From: Saprospiraceae bacterium
Lineage (GTDB): Bacteria > Bacteroidota > Bacteroidia > Chitinophagales > Saprospiraceae
Length of the DNA: 64,000 nt
Direction of reading: 5' to 3'
Assembly (NCBI GenBank): GCA_016717655.1
Contig: JADKFC010000001.1
Location: 62,001-126,000 of the forward strand
Made by a program: the position numbers and the translations under genes. Of this stretch, positions 61,399 through 64,000 are shown piece by piece. The first letter of the stretch is position 1, and each line of letters opens with the position of its first letter. The notes under the pieces were generated by a model that was not told the origin of the DNA, searched no databases, and worked only from the letters and a program-made list of their open reading frames with translations.

Positions 61399-62835
61399 TT
61401 GAAAAAAGAGTTTGCATATAATATTTTTTTCCTCCTGATCATCAACTTGCTGATCAAGCCCTTCTATATTTTTGGTATTGAAACAAAGGTACAAAACATC
61501 ACGGGTCCGGAGGCCTACGGCTTGTATTTCAGTTTGTTTGGACTTGTCTTTTTGCATCAGTTTATCAACGATCCTGGCGTACAGAATTTTAACACCATTT
61601 TTGTTGCCCAAAACAGAGAGCAGTTTGCCCACCATTTTCCACGCCTAATGGGCTTAAAGCTCATTTTATTGGGCATGTTGGTATCTGTTTCTTTATTTTC
61701 GGCATGGATCATTGGTCATGATGGCATTGCCCTGGTATACCTCATTGGCATCGCGCTTACCCTGTGGCTGAGCACCTTATTTGTTTTATTCCGGTCGATG
61801 CTGTCAGGAATGGGAAGTTATAGGACCGATACCTGGCTCAGTGCCATGGACCGGCTTCTGTTGATCGTTGTGCTGGGAGGCATGCTACTGCTTGGCTATC
61901 AATTTACCATAGAAATTTTTATTTGGGTACAAGTGATTTGTTATACCCTGTGTGTGATCTGGGCTGGATATTATTTGATCCGACACGGGGCTCGTTTGAA
62001 GCCGGTTTTTGATTGGACTTATAGTCAAAAATTTGTTTTAAGCTGTCTGCCTTACGCCATCATCATCTTACTGACCGGCGTTGTAATGAGGGCTGATGGT
62101 GTTTTGATTGAGAGGCTGCTGCCTGATGGTAAATACCAGGCCGGGGTCTACAGTGCAGGTTATCGTTTTTTGGACGCGGCCAATATGTTTGGTTATATTT
62201 TTGGAGCCTTGCTCCTTCCGATGTTCAGCAGACTCATGGCCGAAAAAGAAGATACCCAGGAAGTGTTCAGTGTTGCTTACCGCATTTTATTTGTGATGAG
62301 TCTTATGATTGGAGGTGCTTTTTATTTTTATGCCGATGACGTCTTTGCCATATTTTACGGAGATGCTTATGCGGCGGGCATTCCCACCATGCGTTTGTTG
62401 ATTCTGGCTGTTATTCCTGCAGCCATCACCAATGTATTTGGGCCACTGATCCTGGCTTCCCGCAACATAAGGCAGTACAATCTTTTATATCTTTCTGCTG
62501 TGATTGTTTATGTTGGAGCCAATTTTATACTGATACCTAAGTACGGTAATATCGCAGCGGCAGGGGTAGCTGTTTTTACTTGGACCTATATCCTGGCGGG
62601 TATGATTTATATTTGTTCTTCCAATGGCTTGATCAAAAGTGATACTTCTATTTTAATCAAAAGCATTGCAGCAGGGCTTTCCATTTATGCCATTTTTTGG
62701 GTGTTCGACATTTTATTTACTTTCAACTGGCTGATTGAGCTGGCCTTAATCGGCATTGTCGTGGTCTTATTGCTCTACGTAAGCAAATACATAGATCTGA
62801 AAGAAATTCTCCATGCTGCCAGGGGGAAAGAATAA
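61399..62835 (+). CDS. Polysaccharide flippase (Wzx/MATE-like)
   Basis: About 479 residues from a TTG at 61399; further upstream the frame lies in the divergent gene. About 12-14 helices (YNIFFLLIINLLIKPFYIFG, LALIGIVVVLLLYVS) with the MOP-superfamily layout typical of polysaccharide biosynthesis proteins (GVVMRADGVLIERLLPDGKY, AGVYSAGYRFLDAANMFGYI). It probably flips undecaprenyl-linked glycan across the inner membrane. No neighbouring glycosyltransferase on the same strand, so its glycan is unknown. Confidence 0.88.
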   Translation: MKKEFAYNIFFLLIINLLIKPFYIFGIETKVQNITGPEAYGLYFSLFGLVFLHQFINDPGVQNFNTIFVAQNREQFAHHFPRLMGLKLILLGMLVSVSLFSAWIIGHDGIALVYLIGIALTLWLSTLFVLFRSMLSGMGSYRTDTWLSAMDRLLLIVVLGGMLLLGYQFTIEIFIWVQVICYTLCVIWAGYYLIRHGARLKPVFDWTYSQKFVLSCLPYAIIILLTGVVMRADGVLIERLLPDGKYQAGVYSAGYRFLDAANMFGYIFGALLLPMFSRLMAEKEDTQEVFSVAYRILFVMSLMIGGAFYFYADDVFAIFYGDAYAAGIPTMRLLILAVIPAAITNVFGPLILASRNIRQYNLLYLSAVIVYVGANFILIPKYGNIAAAGVAVFTWTYILAGMIYICSSNGLIKSDTSILIKSIAAGLSIYAIFWVFDILFTFNWLIELALIGIVVVLLLYVSKYIDLKEILHAARGKE

Positions 62836-62918
62836 TCGCGGATATTTTTAGGGGACTTAAAAAACTAATCTCTTGTTGCCCCGTAAGTAAGGATTAAATA
62901 ACAGCTAGATTGTATTTA

Positions 62919-64000
62919 TTAGTTTCCCGGTTGTAAAGCACCGGCATTGGCAATTGGATTGCTGAAAGTGCCTGTACCTTTGATGATGCCGGTATTGTTG
63001 AGACTTGAACCTGAAATGGTGCCATTGTTCCACAAAACACCAGAAACATGGTTGTTGATATTGCCGGTAATATTCAGGGTGTTTTCGAGCCAACGCAGGT
63101 ATTTGCCATTGGCAATATTGATTTGATTTAAAGTGCAGTTGAACCCATCTCCTTTAATGACTACTGAATACGGACCTACCGTAATGGCTGCCTCATTCAC
63201 ATTTTTGAGCAAGGTAATTTCTTCTCCGTTTGAGGTCACCGCATCAATGGCATCTTGTAAGGTTATATAGTCGATGCCATTAACGCGAGCAGCCAAGTCG
63301 GGTATGCTGGTGCCGTACAAAACGAAGGGCATGCCTTTCGGTAGCGGATTGCTGCCACCTGAGTTAAATTCAACAACGGCAATCCAGCTACCATTGTACT
63401 GGTATTGATTGCCTGTAATGATATGGGTGGTGCCTAAGGTACGGGGTGGGGTAAAAGGACCGGAAGCAAGGGTTCCTCCTGCCATGTTTTCAATCCAATA
63501 GGTACCTGAAGGAAGTGCCAGGGCAGATGCCACCACCGATGATTTCATGATGGGTCGATTGGTAGCCGTAAAATTGGGTGGTTGAATCCGATAGATGCCT
63601 GAAAAAGAAGTCTTGTTCAAACGATTGGTGGTCAAGTCGCCAAAGACAATATTGTTGGTACCCGGTAAAGCGCCATTGGAAATTTGCAGGCGCATATCAT
63701 TGATGGTGGAACTGGTGGTGGAGCCCGTCTGGTAATGAAAAAGCTCAATAGAGTCGATCAGCCACAATTCTCCCGGTGGAACAGTAAATTCATCGGCTAA
63801 ATAAATATTGGAAGATACGCTGGAAGTAAACCCAAACGAATTTCCGGTGATGGCGCTCACGTCAGCTCCTCCAAAACCGGCTCCAGGATAATTAACCAAT
63901 TCGCTCTGGTCGTGCAATACAGGACCCATCATCATCGACATCATGGGTTGTACCAGGGGCGATACATTTCCTTCGTGGGTCAATGCCCATTTTTGTTTTC
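62919..64000 (-). CDS. Partial secreted beta-structured protein (5' end beyond right edge)
   Basis: The frame is open to the right edge, so the N-terminus is missing. About 360 residues: a beta-sandwich segment (YLADEFTVPPGELWLIDSIE, SSTINDMRLQISNGALPG), a region GIDYITLQDAIDAVTSNGEE, then the beginning of an autotransporter-like beta-solenoid (WLENTLNITGNINNH, GTISGSSLNNTGIIKGTGTF). It ends at ANAGALQPGN, where homologous solenoids continue with NSPG. No T9SS domain. Convergent with the flippase gene. Confidence 0.65.
   Translation of the reverse strand, partial: KQKWALTHEGNVSPLVQPMMSMMMGPVLHDQSELVNYPGAGFGGADVSAITGNSFGFTSSVSSNIYLADEFTVPPGELWLIDSIELFHYQTGSTTSSTINDMRLQISNGALPGTNNIVFGDLTTNRLNKTSFSGIYRIQPPNFTATNRPIMKSSVVASALALPSGTYWIENMAGGTLASGPFTPPRTLGTTHIITGNQYQYNGSWIAVVEFNSGGSNPLPKGMPFVLYGTSIPDLAARVNGIDYITLQDAIDAVTSNGEEITLLKNVNEAAITVGPYSVVIKGDGFNCTLNQINIANGKYLRWLENTLNITGNINNHVSGVLWNNGTISGSSLNNTGIIKGTGTFSNPIANAGALQPGN

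Noticed and set aside
1..64000. tRNA or rRNA genes
   Set aside because: Looked for cloverleaf-like and rRNA-like segments in the gaps between genes; none could be supported.

Overview
The window looks like a Bacteroidota chromosome segment, most likely from the order Saprospirales. That placement is inferred from gene content, not from a marker gene. The evidence is a type IX secretion (T9SS) C-terminal sorting domain, giant PKD/SprB-like secreted proteins with GGGGGGGG linkers, a SusC/SusD pair, surface lipoproteins and TAnnTTTG-type -7 boxes. I see no rRNA, tRNA or CRISPR array.

Layout. 1-13.1 kb (-): two giant secreted adhesin-like PKD proteins and a beta-helix protein. 13.5-15.4 kb: a DUF2911/TPR protein and a small beta-barrel protein. 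15.4-29.6 kb: an acetate/short-chain acid module with a DEDDh exonuclease, a cNMP/CBS/DUF294 protein, a Cys-free ArsR-type regulator, a porin, a DUF4212 subunit plus Na+/solute symporter, two small membrane proteins, a transporter-fused histidine kinase, a lone receiver and two acyl-CoA synthetases (acetyl- and propionyl-type). The porin and acs promoters share the palindrome ATATAGA-WA-TCTATAT. 30-40.4 kb: a membrane PH-like protein, an ammonium transporter broken by one in-frame TAG, a secreted protein, a DUF2157/DUF4401/GDYXXLXY membrane set, two lipoproteins and a carboxypeptidase-regulatory-domain protein.

40.5-43.9 kb is an AT-rich island of displaced Rhs/YD-repeat tips, each followed by a small candidate immunity gene. 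Next comes a REP-associated tyrosine transposase (RAYT) whose own coding sequence holds two perfect hairpins and an expanded repeat. 45.2-46.7 kb is a GT39-type glycosyltransferase. 47-59.7 kb is a polysaccharide utilisation locus, probably for laminarin or another beta-1,3-glucan: two GH16 enzymes, a PKD lipoprotein, SusD, SusC, a carbohydrate-binding T9SS protein, and a divergent membrane propeller/Y_Y_Y/HTH regulator. 60.4-64 kb: a ligase-associated-type exonuclease, a polysaccharide flippase and a partial secreted protein. Short-unit tandem arrays fill several intergenic gaps (29.6, 33.9, 40.4, 59.8 and 60 kb).

About a dozen otherwise intact genes are broken by a one-base indel, nearly always at a homopolymer, plus one in-frame stop. 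This looks more like consensus error in a long-read assembly than gene decay. Broken genes are therefore annotated as one CDS across the break, with the break position stated.
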